From an uncultured Bacteroidales bacterium (GTDB lineage: Bacteria; Bacteroidota; Bacteroidia; Bacteroidales; UBA932): a DNA stretch of 36,014 nucleotides. The stretch lies in NCBI GenBank assembly GCA_944326305.1, contig CALVDL010000028.1:1-36014 (forward strand), read 5' to 3'. The notes under the pieces were generated by a model. The model had not been told where the DNA came from and ran no database searches. It saw only the letters and a program-made list of their open reading frames with translations. Made by a program: the position numbers and the translations under genes. Below are positions 25,552-34,397 of the stretch, one piece after another (position 1 is the first letter of the stretch; every line of letters begins with the position of its first letter).

Positions 25552-25902
25552 ATGAATTTCGTATTATTGGTAGTAGTAATACTCATCGCCATCGCGATTG
25601 TGGCCGCGGCCATCGGCATAGCCAAGGCCATAGCGCCACGGTCTTACAACCAGCAGAAAGGCGAAGCCTATGAATGCGGTATCCCTACCCGCGGAAAGTC
25701 ATGGATGCAGTTCAAGGTAGGATATTATCTTTTCGCCATCCTGTTCCTGATGTTCGATGTGGAGACCGTATTCCTATTCGCATGGGCGGCAGTCGTCCAG
25801 GACCTGGGCATCTACGGACTGGTGAGCGTGCTGTTCTTCCTTTTCATCCTTGTGCTCGGCCTGGCCTACGCATGGCGCAAGGGAGCCCTGGAGTGGAAGT
25901 AG
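25552..25902 (+). CDS. nuoA: NADH-quinone oxidoreductase subunit A
   Basis: This 116-residue membrane subunit of complex I has three transmembrane segments. It carries the family signature YECGIPTRGKSWMQFKVGYY followed by LFAILFLMFDVETVFLFAWA; the loop with the Cys of YECG lies near the quinone site in known complexes. It is the first gene of the nuo set. The gap to nuoB is 145 bases, unusually long for this operon, and holds a predicted folded element. Confidence 0.96.
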   Translation: MNFVLLVVVILIAIAIVAAAIGIAKAIAPRSYNQQKGEAYECGIPTRGKSWMQFKVGYYLFAILFLMFDVETVFLFAWAAVVQDLGIYGLVSVLFFLFILVLGLAYAWRKGALEWK

Positions 25903-25907
25903 GAAAT

Positions 25908-25971
25908 GGCAGGCCGGTGCCTTCAGAAACCTGAAAACAAGGGAAACGGTTTCCTCATGCCCCGGCCTGCC
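25908..25971 (+). other. Predicted three-way-junction element between nuoA and nuoB
   Basis: An outer stem of ten perfect pairs, GGCAGGCCGG (25908-25917) with CCGGCCTGCC (25962-25971), encloses two small hairpins. These are TTCAG/CTGAA (25922-25926 with 25931-25935, loop 4) and GGAAA/TTTCC (25942-25946 with 25950-25954, loop 3). It starts 5 bases after the nuoA stop. There is no T-tract after it. It could stabilise, process or attenuate the transcript; alternatively it is a palindromic intergenic repeat whose other copies lie outside this window. Confidence 0.55.
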
Positions 25972-26047
25972 TGACGCAGATGGCCGCGGTCTATATGGAC
26001 TGTCAACAACGGGATATTGAATTAGAAATACTGATCCTTATATTATT

Positions 26048-26698
26048 ATGAAAAGGAATGTCGACATAAAGTCGATGAAATACGAGGATTTCAACGACAA
26101 CGAATACATCGAGCAGATGCTCAAGGAACTTCGCGAGAACGGCACGAATGTCATTGTGGGCTGTCTGGACGATGTTATAGAATGGGGCCGGAGCAACAGC
26201 CTCTGGCCGCTGACTTTCGCCACAAGCTGCTGTGGCATCGAATTCATGGCGATAGGCGCCGCCCGCTATGATTTCGCCCGGTTCGGGTTTGAAGTCGCGA
26301 GGGCCTCGCCGAGGCAGGCCGACTTCATCATGGTGGCTGGGACCATCACCAACAAGATGGCCCCTGTGCTGAAACGTCTGTACGACCAGATGGCAGACCC
26401 GAAATATGTAGTGGCCACCGGAGGATGCGCCATAAGCGGCGGCCCGTTCCAGAAGTCCTACCATGTGGTGAACGGTGTGGACAAGATCATCCCTGTGGAT
26501 GTCTACATCCCGGGCTGCCCGCCAAGGCCGGAAGCCATGCTATACGGGCTCATGCAGCTGCAGCGAAAAGTCAAGGCGCAGAGATTCTTCGGAGGAGTGA
26601 ACAAAAGCATCAGCGAAAAAGAGTACGAGAAGCTGATGAGGGAAGACACCAACAAGGCAGAAGACAACAGGGACTATGACGAGTCCGGACTGGCATAA
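26048..26698 (+). CDS. nuoB: NADH-quinone oxidoreductase subunit B
   Basis: The 216-residue peripheral-arm subunit carries the N2 iron-sulfur cluster that passes electrons to quinone. All four ligands are visible: Cys61 and Cys62 (TSCCGIEF), Cys127 ([10 protein letters not shown]) and Cys157 (PGCPPRPEA). It has a short charged N-terminal extension and an acidic C-terminal tail (residues about 187-216) beyond the core domain. It is followed 24 bases later by nuoCD. Confidence 0.97.
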   Translation: MKRNVDIKSMKYEDFNDNEYIEQMLKELRENGTNVIVGCLDDVIEWGRSNSLWPLTFATSCCGIEFMAIGAARYDFARFGFEVARASPRQADFIMVAGTITNKMAPVLKRLYDQMADPKYVVATGGCAISGGPFQKSYHVVNGVDKIIPVDVYIPGCPPRPEAMLYGLMQLQRKVKAQRFFGGVNKSISEKEYEKLMREDTNKAEDNRDYDESGLA

Positions 26699-26722
26699 CA
26701 GCCGCACCGCAATCAGACGAAT

Positions 26723-28351
26723 ATGGAAAACAATACAGCAATAAAAGATCGGATAACGGCCATTGAACCTGCCGCAGTGTGGTCAGAGGCCGGGGACGGC
26801 TTGTTCAAGGTGCCGGCGGCCTCATTCAGGCATCTGGCGGAACAGCTCAGACATGCGGAAGGATTCGATTTCCTCCGCAGCCTTACAGGCGTAGACGAAG
26901 GCGAGGAAGGCCTCGGATGCATCTATCATCTGGAAAACACCGGGACCGGGGAAAACGTGGCGGTCAGCGCATTGGACACCGACCGTGAGAACGCCAGCCT
27001 GCCATCTGTCCACGACCTTTGGAAAGGGGCCGGATTCAATGAAAGGGAAGCCTACGACTTTTTCGGGATCAAATTCATAGGGCATCCCGACCTGCGCAGG
27101 CTCTACCTGAGGGATGACTGGAAAGGATTCCCGCTGCGCAAGGACTATGACATGTCCCTCAATCCGCTGAACATGGAGAACGAGGAGGCCAACGACGACT
27201 CCCCGAGCTATGTCATGACCAAGGACGGAGGCTATATCCTCAAGAGGCATCCGCTTTTCGAGGACCAGGAGTATGTGATCAACATCGGGCCCCAGCATCC
27301 GGCAACACATGGAGTGCTCCGTTTCAGGGTATCGCTCGAAGGGGAGATCATCAAGAAACTGGACGTGCACTGCGGATATATACACAGAGGAATCGAAAAG
27401 CTCTGCGAGTCGATGACCTATCCCCAGACACTCGGGTTCACAGACAGGCTCGACTACCTGGGGGCCATGCAGAACCGCCATGCCCTGTGCATGTGCATAG
27501 AGAAAGCCATGGGACTGGAGGTGTCGGACAGGATCAGATACATCAGGACGATAATGGACGAACTGCAGAGGATAGACTCCCACCTGCTGTTCATCGCTTG
27601 CCTGAGCCAGGACATGGGGGCACTCGAAGTGTTCTTCCTAGGATTCAGGGACAGGGAGAAAGTCCTGGACATACTGGAACAGACCACCGGAGGACGGCTC
27701 ATCCAGGCCTACAACAGGATCGGGGGCGTCCAGGCGGACATACATCCCGACTTCGTTAAGAAAGTCAAGGAGTTCATAAAATACATGAGGCCCAAGCTAC
27801 AGGAATACCATGAAATATTCACCGGGAACGTGATAGTGCAGCAGAGGCTGGAAGGGACCGGCGTGCTGAGCCGTGAGGATGCGATTTCCTTCGGGGCGAC
27901 AGGCGGTACCGGAAGAGCTTCAGGCTGGGCCTGCGATGTCCGCAAAAGGCATCCCTACGGGGTATATGACAAGGTGGACTTCAAGGAGATAGTCCTGGAC
28001 AACGGCGACTGCTTCGACCGCTATATGGTCAGGGTCAAGGAGATAGAGGAAAGCCTGAACATCGTGGAGCAACTTATCGACAATATCCCCGAGGGGGAAT
28101 ACCTCATGAAGACAAAGCCGATAATCAAGCTTCCGGAAGGGAGCTGGTATTCAGCCGTGGAAGGCAGCCGCGGGGAGTTCGGGGTATATCTCGAAAGCCG
28201 GGGGGACAAGTCCCCATACAGGCTGAAGTTCCGCTCGACGGGCCTGCCGCTGGTGTCCTGCATAGACACGATTTCGAGGAATGCGAAGATTGCCGACCTC
28301 ATCGCCATCGGAGGTACCCTCGACTATGTCGTCCCTGACATCGACAGATAA
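26723..28351 (+). CDS. nuoCD: Fused NADH-quinone oxidoreductase subunits C and D
   Basis: The 542-residue protein joins NuoC (about 1-150; VHDLWKGAGFNEREAYDFFG, then a PDLRRLYLRDDWKGFPLRKDY signature) to NuoD (about 185-542). NuoD features are INIGPQHPATHGVLRFRVSL, HCGYIHRGIEKLCES and the MDELQRIDSHLLFI helix. Also present are RLIQAYNRIGG and the C-terminal end DLIAIGGTLDYVVPDIDR. Together they form the quinone-site part of complex I. C-D fusion is known in several lineages, including Bacteroidota. After its stop the operon is interrupted by a 277-base gap with an inverted-repeat arm. Confidence 0.97.
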   Translation: MENNTAIKDRITAIEPAAVWSEAGDGLFKVPAASFRHLAEQLRHAEGFDFLRSLTGVDEGEEGLGCIYHLENTGTGENVAVSALDTDRENASLPSVHDLWKGAGFNEREAYDFFGIKFIGHPDLRRLYLRDDWKGFPLRKDYDMSLNPLNMENEEANDDSPSYVMTKDGGYILKRHPLFEDQEYVINIGPQHPATHGVLRFRVSLEGEIIKKLDVHCGYIHRGIEKLCESMTYPQTLGFTDRLDYLGAMQNRHALCMCIEKAMGLEVSDRIRYIRTIMDELQRIDSHLLFIACLSQDMGALEVFFLGFRDREKVLDILEQTTGGRLIQAYNRIGGVQADIHPDFVKKVKEFIKYMRPKLQEYHEIFTGNVIVQQRLEGTGVLSREDAISFGATGGTGRASGWACDVRKRHPYGVYDKVDFKEIVLDNGDCFDRYMVRVKEIEESLNIVEQLIDNIPEGEYLMKTKPIIKLPEGSWYSAVEGSRGEFGVYLESRGDKSPYRLKFRSTGLPLVSCIDTISRNAKIADLIAIGGTLDYVVPDIDR

Positions 28352-28365
28352 AACGGATATTGCCG

Positions 28366-28588
28366 GACAGACATGAATTGTCATTTCGACCGAACGGGAC
28401 CTTCTCTGTCATTTCGACCGAACAAAGTGAGTGGAGAAATCTGTAGAAGGAATTAACAGATCCCTCGGCTCTGCTCGGGATGACAAAAAATGCTCGGGAT
28501 GACAAAAGGACACCCGGGATGACAGGGATTCCGGTCATAAATGATAAAATATTGATTTTTATATAATATTGTTAAACATAAATTCGTC
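28366..28588. repeat. Right arm of the long inverted repeat, inside the nuo cluster
   Basis: This is nearly the reverse complement of 1-254, from GACAGACATGAATT at its left edge to AAATTCGTC at its right edge. It lacks one unit of about 28 bases present in the other copy and differs at scattered positions in the TCATCCCGAG part. It begins 15 bases after the nuoCD stop and ends 40 bases before nuoH. The palindromic core would form a long imperfect hairpin in the nuo transcript. There is no open reading frame of interest and no transposase. Confidence 0.85.
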
Positions 28589-28628
28589 GAACTGACGTTG
28601 AATTATTAACTTAAAAGAATAAACCAAC

Positions 28629-29705
28629 ATGTTTGATTTTGGAATCTGGACATCATGGATCCACAGCCAGCTGACGGCGCTGATGCCGGAGGGTCTGGCG
28701 ATATTCCTGGAATGCGTGGCGATAGGGATATGCCTGCTGTTGATGTATGTCGTGATAGCCATCATCATGATCTATATGGAGCGCAAGGTCTGCGCGGCAT
28801 TCCAGTGCCGTCTGGGGCCGACAAGGGTAGGACCGTGGGGAAGTATCCAGGTAATCTGCGACGTCTTCAAGATGCTCACCAAGGAAATCATCACCGTCAG
28901 GCATTCGGACAAGTTCCTGTACAACCTTGCCCCGTACCTTGTGATCCTGGCATCCGTAATGGCATTCGCCTGCATCCCGGTCAGCCGCGGGCTCGAAATA
29001 CTGGACTTCAATGTCGGAGTGCTGTTCTTCATGGCCGCATCCTCCATCGGAGTGGTGGGAATCCTCCTTGCCGGATGGAGCTCCAACAACAAGTTCTCCC
29101 TGATCGGGGCGATGCGGAGCGGGGCGCAGATGATCAGCTACGAGCTTTCAATCGGCCTTTCAATCCTTACCATCATTGTCCTCACCGACACGATGCAGTT
29201 CTCTGAAATCGTCATGCGGCAGGCAGACGGATGGTTCATATTCAAAGGGCACATACCTGCAGTCATAGCGTTCATAATATATCTTATCGCCGGCAACGCC
29301 GAGGTGAACAGGGGTCCGTTCGACCTCCCGGAGGCAGAATCCGAGCTTACCGCAGGCTACCATACGGAGTATTCCGGCATGCACTTCGGCCTTTTCTACG
29401 TAGCCGAGTTCGTGAACCTCTTCATAGTATCAAGCATAGCAGCCACAATCTTCCTCGGGGGATGGATGCCCCTGCACATCCCGGGGCTCGACGGGTTCAA
29501 CGCGGTGATGGACTATATCCCGGGATTCGTCTGGTTCTTCGCGAAGGCGCTCTTCGTAGTCTGGCTCCTGATGTGGATAAAGTGGACATTCCCGAGGCTG
29601 AGGATCGACCAGATCCTGACACTGGAATGGAAATACCTTGTCCCGATCGGGCTGGTGAACCTGCTGCTGATGGTGGTCGTTGTCGTATTCAAATTGCACT
29701 TTTAA
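28629..29705 (+). CDS. nuoH: NADH-quinone oxidoreductase subunit H
   Basis: This 358-residue membrane subunit has about eight to nine transmembrane segments. Signatures are MERKVCAAFQCRLGPTRVGP, VICDVFKMLTKE and the acidic loop EVNRGPFDLPEAESELTAGY followed by HTEYSGMHFGLFYVAEF, which lines the quinone channel and links to proton translocation. It is separated from nuoCD by the repeat arm. The 40 bases before its ATG have no clear promoter, so transcription probably reads through the repeat. The nuoI gene follows after 3 bases. Confidence 0.97.
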   Translation: MFDFGIWTSWIHSQLTALMPEGLAIFLECVAIGICLLLMYVVIAIIMIYMERKVCAAFQCRLGPTRVGPWGSIQVICDVFKMLTKEIITVRHSDKFLYNLAPYLVILASVMAFACIPVSRGLEILDFNVGVLFFMAASSIGVVGILLAGWSSNNKFSLIGAMRSGAQMISYELSIGLSILTIIVLTDTMQFSEIVMRQADGWFIFKGHIPAVIAFIIYLIAGNAEVNRGPFDLPEAESELTAGYHTEYSGMHFGLFYVAEFVNLFIVSSIAATIFLGGWMPLHIPGLDGFNAVMDYIPGFVWFFAKALFVVWLLMWIKWTFPRLRIDQILTLEWKYLVPIGLVNLLLMVVVVVFKLHF

Positions 29706-29708
29706 GCC

Positions 29709-30149
29709 ATGAGTAATTATATTAAAGGACTATTCCACGGTATAGGCTCTCTCCTTACCGGCATGAAGGTGACATGGAAAGAATACTTCACCAGAAAAAT
29801 CACCGAACAGTACCCCGAGAACAGGGCGACACTCAAAATGAACGAGCGCTTCTGCGGGGAGCTGTCCCTGGTCTCCGGCGAGGACGGGGAATACAAGTGC
29901 ATAGCCTGCGGGATATGCCAGATGAACTGCCCCAACAATTCCATCCGGATTGTTTCCGAAATGACCGAAGACCCGGAAACAGGGAAAAAGAAGAAAAAAC
30001 TGGTCAAATACGAATATGACCTGGGTTCCTGCATGTTCTGCCACCTGTGCGTAAACTCCTGTCCGCACGGCGCGATAGAATTCACCACTGAATTCGAGCA
30101 TGCCGTATTCACCCGGTCCAAACTTGTCAAAACTCTGAATAAGAAATAG
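29709..30149 (+). CDS. nuoI: NADH-quinone oxidoreductase subunit I
   Basis: This 146-residue ferredoxin-like subunit carries clusters N6a and N6b. The two motifs are complete: Cys64, 67, 70, 74 (CIACGICQMNCP) and Cys108, 111, 114, 118 (CMFCHLCVNSCP). A Lys-rich linker (GKKKKKLVKYEYD) separates them. The N-terminal part includes the membrane-associated MKVTWKEYFTRKITEQYPE stretch normal for the family. It lies tightly between nuoH and nuoJ. Confidence 0.97.
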   Translation: MSNYIKGLFHGIGSLLTGMKVTWKEYFTRKITEQYPENRATLKMNERFCGELSLVSGEDGEYKCIACGICQMNCPNNSIRIVSEMTEDPETGKKKKKLVKYEYDLGSCMFCHLCVNSCPHGAIEFTTEFEHAVFTRSKLVKTLNKK

Positions 30150-30151
30150 CC

Positions 30152-30661
30152 ATGGACATAACTCTTGATCTGATAGTTTTCATAGCGCTCGCGCTGTTCA
30201 TAACGGTGAACGCGGTCCTGGCCGTTACGACCAAAAGGATACTGAGGGCTGCGACATACCTCCTGTTCGTGCTTTTCGGCACTGCAGGCATATATTTCCA
30301 GCTCAACTACTCTTTCCTGGGGGCTGTCCAGCTGCTGGTATACGCCGGAGGAATCACTGTCCTGTACGTATTCTCCATACTGCTCACTTCCAGTGAGGGG
30401 GACCAGGCCGAAAAGCTCAAGAAAGGGAAACTGGCCGCAGGGCTCGCAGCTACGCTCGCAGCATTCGGCCTGTGCCTGTTCATCACACTGAAGCATGATT
30501 TCCTGCCATCGCACTTCGAGCATGGGGAACTTTCCGTACGCACCATAGGCCATGCGCTTATGAGCGGGGACAAATTCGGTTTCGTACTTCCGTTCGAGGT
30601 GATAAGCGTGCTGCTGCTGGCATGCATCGTTGGAGGTATCCTGATAGCAAGAAAACGGTAA
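30152..30661 (+). CDS. nuoJ: NADH-quinone oxidoreductase subunit J
   Basis: This 169-residue membrane subunit has five predicted transmembrane segments. Typical segments are LRAATYLLFVLFGTAGIYFQ and LGAVQLLVYAGGITVLYVFS, the latter containing the conserved pi-bulge helix region. The C-terminal segment is FEVISVLLLACIVGGILIAR. It starts 2 bases after the nuoI stop. Confidence 0.95.
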   Translation: MDITLDLIVFIALALFITVNAVLAVTTKRILRAATYLLFVLFGTAGIYFQLNYSFLGAVQLLVYAGGITVLYVFSILLTSSEGDQAEKLKKGKLAAGLAATLAAFGLCLFITLKHDFLPSHFEHGELSVRTIGHALMSGDKFGFVLPFEVISVLLLACIVGGILIARKR

Positions 30662-30673
30662 AAAGGATTGGAT

Positions 30674-30982
30674 ATGATACAGATGGAATTTTATCTGATA
30701 GTCTCCACGATCATGATGTTCGTGGGAATATACGGCTTCTTCACACGGCGCAACCTGCTTGCGATGCTGATTTCCGTAGAGCTCATACTGAACTCTGTCG
30801 ACATCAACTTCGCAGTGTTCAACCGCTTCCTTTTCCCGGGAGAGCTCGAGGGGTTCTTCTTCTCCCTGTTCGCCATAGGGATCAGTGCAGCGGAAACGGC
30901 AGTGGCCATAGCCATCATCATAAACATATACCGTAACATGAAGAACATCCAGGTCAAGAACCTGCGGGACATGAAGTGGTAG
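30674..30982 (+). CDS. nuoK: NADH-quinone oxidoreductase subunit K
   Basis: This 102-residue subunit has three transmembrane segments. The family segment RRNLLAMLISVELILNSVDI holds the conserved Glu that takes part in proton movement, and IGISAAETAVAIAIIINIYR contains the second conserved Glu. The ATG at 30674 has AAAAGGA at a good distance; a TTG at 30668 in the same frame is less likely. Confidence 0.96.
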   Translation: MIQMEFYLIVSTIMMFVGIYGFFTRRNLLAMLISVELILNSVDINFAVFNRFLFPGELEGFFFSLFAIGISAAETAVAIAIIINIYRNMKNIQVKNLRDMKW

Positions 30983-31006
30983 AGTAATGACAACAAGATT
31001 GAAATT

Positions 31007-32896
31007 ATGGATTATACAGTACTGATACTTCTGCTTCCGTTTCTGAGCTTTGTCCTCCTGGGGCTGCTCGGGACTAAGCTCAAACCCGTAGCGGCCGGGG
31101 CTGCCGGCACTGCGGTCACAGGGACAGTGGCGCTCCTGTGCTATGCGACCGCCTACCTGTATTTCAGCGCGGGCAGGGACGCTTCCGGTGTCTTCCCGCA
31201 GGTCACGGCATGGAACACGGTATGGCTTCCGTTCGGAGGCAGCCTCCACATTGACCTGGGGTTCATGCTGGACCCTATCTCGGTGATGATGCTGGTGGTG
31301 ATCTCGACGGTCTCGCTGATGGTGCACATCTACTCTTTCGGATATATGAAGGGGGAAAGGGGCTTCCAGAGATACTATGCCTTCCTGTCGCTGTTCACCA
31401 TGAGCATGCTCGGTCTCGTCGTCGCCACCAACATCTTCCAGATGTACATATTCTGGGAGCTGGTGGGAGTCAGCTCATACCTTCTGATAGGGTTCTACTA
31501 TACCAGGAAAGAAGCGATCGCCGCTTCCAAGAAGGCATTCATAGTCACAAGGTTCGCAGACCTGGGCTTCCTGATAGGAATACTCATATACGGATACTAT
31601 ACGCAGTCGTTCTCATTCACTCCGGACTCTTCCGTGATGGGCGCGGCAAAGACCATGCTCCCGCTGGCCCTCGGGCTTATGTTCATCGGAGGGGCAGGAA
31701 AGAGCGCCATGTTCCCCCTGCACATCTGGCTCCCGGACGCAATGGAGGGCCCGACTCCGGTATCCGCCCTCATCCATGCCGCGACAATGGTCGTGGCAGG
31801 TGTATACCTGGTGGCAAGGATGTTCCCTCTGTTCATAGGCTATGCGCCTGAGGTCCTGCACATCACCGCATACGTGGGCGCATTCACAGCCCTCTATGCC
31901 GCTGTGGTGGCGTGCGTCCAGAGCGACATAAAGAGGGTGCTGGCATTCAGTACCATATCGCAGATAGGCTTCATGATAGTGGCCCTGGGAGTATGCACGT
32001 CGGCCGACCCGCACGAGGGCGGCCTGGGATACATGGCCTCCATGTTCCACCTCTTCACACATGCTATGTTCAAGGCCCTGCTCTTCCTGGGTGCAGGATG
32101 CATCATCCACGCGGTCCACTCGAACGAGATGTCCACGATGGGCGGGCTTCGCAAATACATGCCGGTGACGCATGTGACATTCCTTATCGCATGCCTTGCC
32201 ATTGCGGGTATCTGGCCGCTGAGCGGGTTCTTCTCCAAGGACGAGATCCTGGCCGCATGCTTCAGGTTCAGCCCTCTTATGGGCGGAGTGATGACATTCA
32301 TCGCAGGTCTCACCGCATTCTACATGTTCCGTCTCTACTACTGCATATTCTGGGGCAAGGAAAACAAGGAGCTCCATGCAGCGCACACTCCGCACGAGGC
32401 TCCGGGGAGCATGACCTTCCCTCTGGTGTTCCTTGCACTGGTGACCCTCGTGGCAGGTTTCATTCCGTTCGGTCGCTTCGTCAGCAGCAACGGGCAGGCC
32501 TATGACATCCACATCGACGCAAGCGTGGCAGCCATCAGCCTCTGCGTGGCGGTGGCCGGCATTGCACTGGCCACATGGATGTACCTCCGCGAGGACAGGA
32601 AGGTGGCGGACTCTCTGGCCGCAAGGTTCAGCGGGCTCCACAAGGCCGCATACCACCGTTTCTATATAGACGAGATATACCAGTTCGTCACCCACAGGAT
32701 AATATTCGCATGCATCTCCACCCCGATAGCCTGGTTCGACAGGCATATCGTGGACGGGTTCATGAACCTGCTTGCCACCATCACGCAGAAATCCTCATGG
32801 GGCATACGGCAGATGCAGAGCGGATATATACAGAGGTACTGCATCTGGTTCCTTGGAGGTGCGCTCGGGCTCGTAGTGTTGTTGCTTGTTATCTGA
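31007..32896 (+). CDS. nuoL: NADH-quinone oxidoreductase subunit L
   Basis: The 629-residue antiporter-like subunit is of full family length. Features include the TM5 glutamate in FWELVGVSSYLLIGFYYTRK, the lysine-bearing GGAGKSAMFPLHIWLPDAME and PTPVSALIHAATMVVAGVYL. The C-terminal part (about 520-629) holds the region of the long lateral helix and the final anchoring segment. It is one of three proton-pumping subunits encoded in a row and is followed by nuoM after 15 bases. Confidence 0.97.
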   Translation: MDYTVLILLLPFLSFVLLGLLGTKLKPVAAGAAGTAVTGTVALLCYATAYLYFSAGRDASGVFPQVTAWNTVWLPFGGSLHIDLGFMLDPISVMMLVVISTVSLMVHIYSFGYMKGERGFQRYYAFLSLFTMSMLGLVVATNIFQMYIFWELVGVSSYLLIGFYYTRKEAIAASKKAFIVTRFADLGFLIGILIYGYYTQSFSFTPDSSVMGAAKTMLPLALGLMFIGGAGKSAMFPLHIWLPDAMEGPTPVSALIHAATMVVAGVYLVARMFPLFIGYAPEVLHITAYVGAFTALYAAVVACVQSDIKRVLAFSTISQIGFMIVALGVCTSADPHEGGLGYMASMFHLFTHAMFKALLFLGAGCIIHAVHSNEMSTMGGLRKYMPVTHVTFLIACLAIAGIWPLSGFFSKDEILAACFRFSPLMGGVMTFIAGLTAFYMFRLYYCIFWGKENKELHAAHTPHEAPGSMTFPLVFLALVTLVAGFIPFGRFVSSNGQAYDIHIDASVAAISLCVAVAGIALATWMYLREDRKVADSLAARFSGLHKAAYHRFYIDEIYQFVTHRIIFACISTPIAWFDRHIVDGFMNLLATITQKSSWGIRQMQSGYIQRYCIWFLGGALGLVVLLLVI

Positions 32897-32911
32897 TAAA
32901 AGGAATTTGAT

Positions 32912-34396
32912 ATGAACATATTGTCTCTTTTTCCGGCGATTCCGCTTCTGATGATGCTCGGGCTCTGGGCAGCCCGGAACACCAGGCAGATCCACTCTGT
33001 CATGGTGACCGGGGCATCAGCCCTGCTGGTACTCGCCATATACCTTGTGCTGCATTTCATCGGGCTGAGGAACAGCGGCGAGACCGCCGACATGCTCCTC
33101 ACAGACAGCTTCATGTGGTATGCACCGCTCAACATCCATTACTCGGTGGGAGTGGACGGCATCTCCGTCGCCATGATACTGCTTTCCGCAATCATAGTCT
33201 TCACCGGCACTTTCGCCTCTTGGCAGATGAAGACCAACATCAAGGAGTTCTTCATGTGGTTCTGCCTGTTGAGTGTAGGAGTGTTCGGATTCTTCATCTC
33301 GCTGGACCTCTTCACCATGTTCATGTTCTACGAAGTGGCCCTCATCCCGATGTACCTGCTCATCGGAGTTTGGGGAAGCGGGCGCAAGGAATATTCGGCC
33401 ATGAAACTGACCCTGATGCTGATGGGAGGGTCCGCCCTCCTGCTGATAGGCATCCTCGGCATATATTTCGGAGCCGGGGCCACTACCATGAACATCATGG
33501 AAATCGCACAGATGCACAATATCCCGATGAACCTCCAGCGCATCTGGTTCCCGATAATCTTCATCGGGTTCGGAGTGCTCGGGGCGCTGTTCCCGTTCCA
33601 CACATGGAGCCCGGACGGCCACGCTTCAGCCCCTACCGCGGTCTCGATGCTCCATGCCGGGGTGCTGATGAAGCTGGGAGGATACGGCTGCTTCCGTGTA
33701 GCGATGTTCCTCCTGCCTGACGCCGCGCAGGAACTCAGCTGGATATTCATCATACTCACTACCATATCAGTAGTCTACGGGGCGTTCTCCGCCTGCGTGC
33801 AGACAGACCTCAAGTACATCAACGCATACTCGTCCGTTTCTCACTGCGGACTGGTGCTCTTCGCCATACTGATGATGAACACCACAGCCGCCACGGGTGC
33901 AGTGCTCCAGATGCTGAGCCACGGCCTGATGACAGCCCTCTTCTTCGCCCTGATCGGCATGATCTACGGGCGTACGCACACAAGGGACATCAGGGAGCTG
34001 AGCGGACTGATGAGGATAATGCCTTTCCTGTCGGTATGCTATGTGATAGCCGGTCTGGCCAACCTCGGCCTCCCGGGCCTGAGCGGATTCGTCGCCGAGA
34101 TGACCATCTTCAACGGTGCCTTCATGGAGAATGACACCTTCCACCGCGTAGTGACAGTGATAGCCTGCACATCCATAGTGATTACGGCTGTCTATATACT
34201 CCGCCTCATAGGGAAGATACTCTACGGCACATGCACCAACCCCGAGCACCTGAAGCTCACTGACGCCACCTGGGACGAGAAGCTCGCGGTAGTGATACTG
34301 ATTGTCGCTATTGCAGGCCTGGGACTCTCGCCGCTGTGGATGAGCAACCTCATACAGCAGGGCGTAACGACTGTAATTTCTCACATCTTGAACTGA
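32912..34396 (+). CDS. nuoM: NADH-quinone oxidoreductase subunit M
   Basis: The 494-residue antiporter-like subunit has about 14 transmembrane segments. The key glutamate is in [20 protein letters not shown], and the conserved block [20 protein letters not shown] is followed by [15 protein letters not shown], with its lysine. It ends in ISHILN. Together with NuoL and NuoN it supplies proton channels of complex I. Confidence 0.97.
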   Translation: MNILSLFPAIPLLMMLGLWAARNTRQIHSVMVTGASALLVLAIYLVLHFIGLRNSGETADMLLTDSFMWYAPLNIHYSVGVDGISVAMILLSAIIVFTGTFASWQMKTNIKEFFMWFCLLSVGVFGFFISLDLFTMFMFYEVALIPMYLLIGVWGSGRKEYSAMKLTLMLMGGSALLLIGILGIYFGAGATTMNIMEIAQMHNIPMNLQRIWFPIIFIGFGVLGALFPFHTWSPDGHASAPTAVSMLHAGVLMKLGGYGCFRVAMFLLPDAAQELSWIFIILTTISVVYGAFSACVQTDLKYINAYSSVSHCGLVLFAILMMNTTAATGAVLQMLSHGLMTALFFALIGMIYGRTHTRDIRELSGLMRIMPFLSVCYVIAGLANLGLPGLSGFVAEMTIFNGAFMENDTFHRVVTVIACTSIVITAVYILRLIGKILYGTCTNPEHLKLTDATWDEKLAVVILIVAIAGLGLSPLWMSNLIQQGVTTVISHILN

Positions 34397-34397
34397 A

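Noticed and set aside
1..28588. A composite transposon bounded by the inverted arms
   Set aside because: There is no transposase or integrase between or beside the arms, and the interval contains housekeeping genes such as trpS and part of nuo.
29717..31327. A 536-residue minus-strand open frame opposite nuoI-nuoL
   Set aside because: It is the antisense shadow of four clear nuo genes, and its composition (His- and Gln-rich) reflects the high-GC complement.
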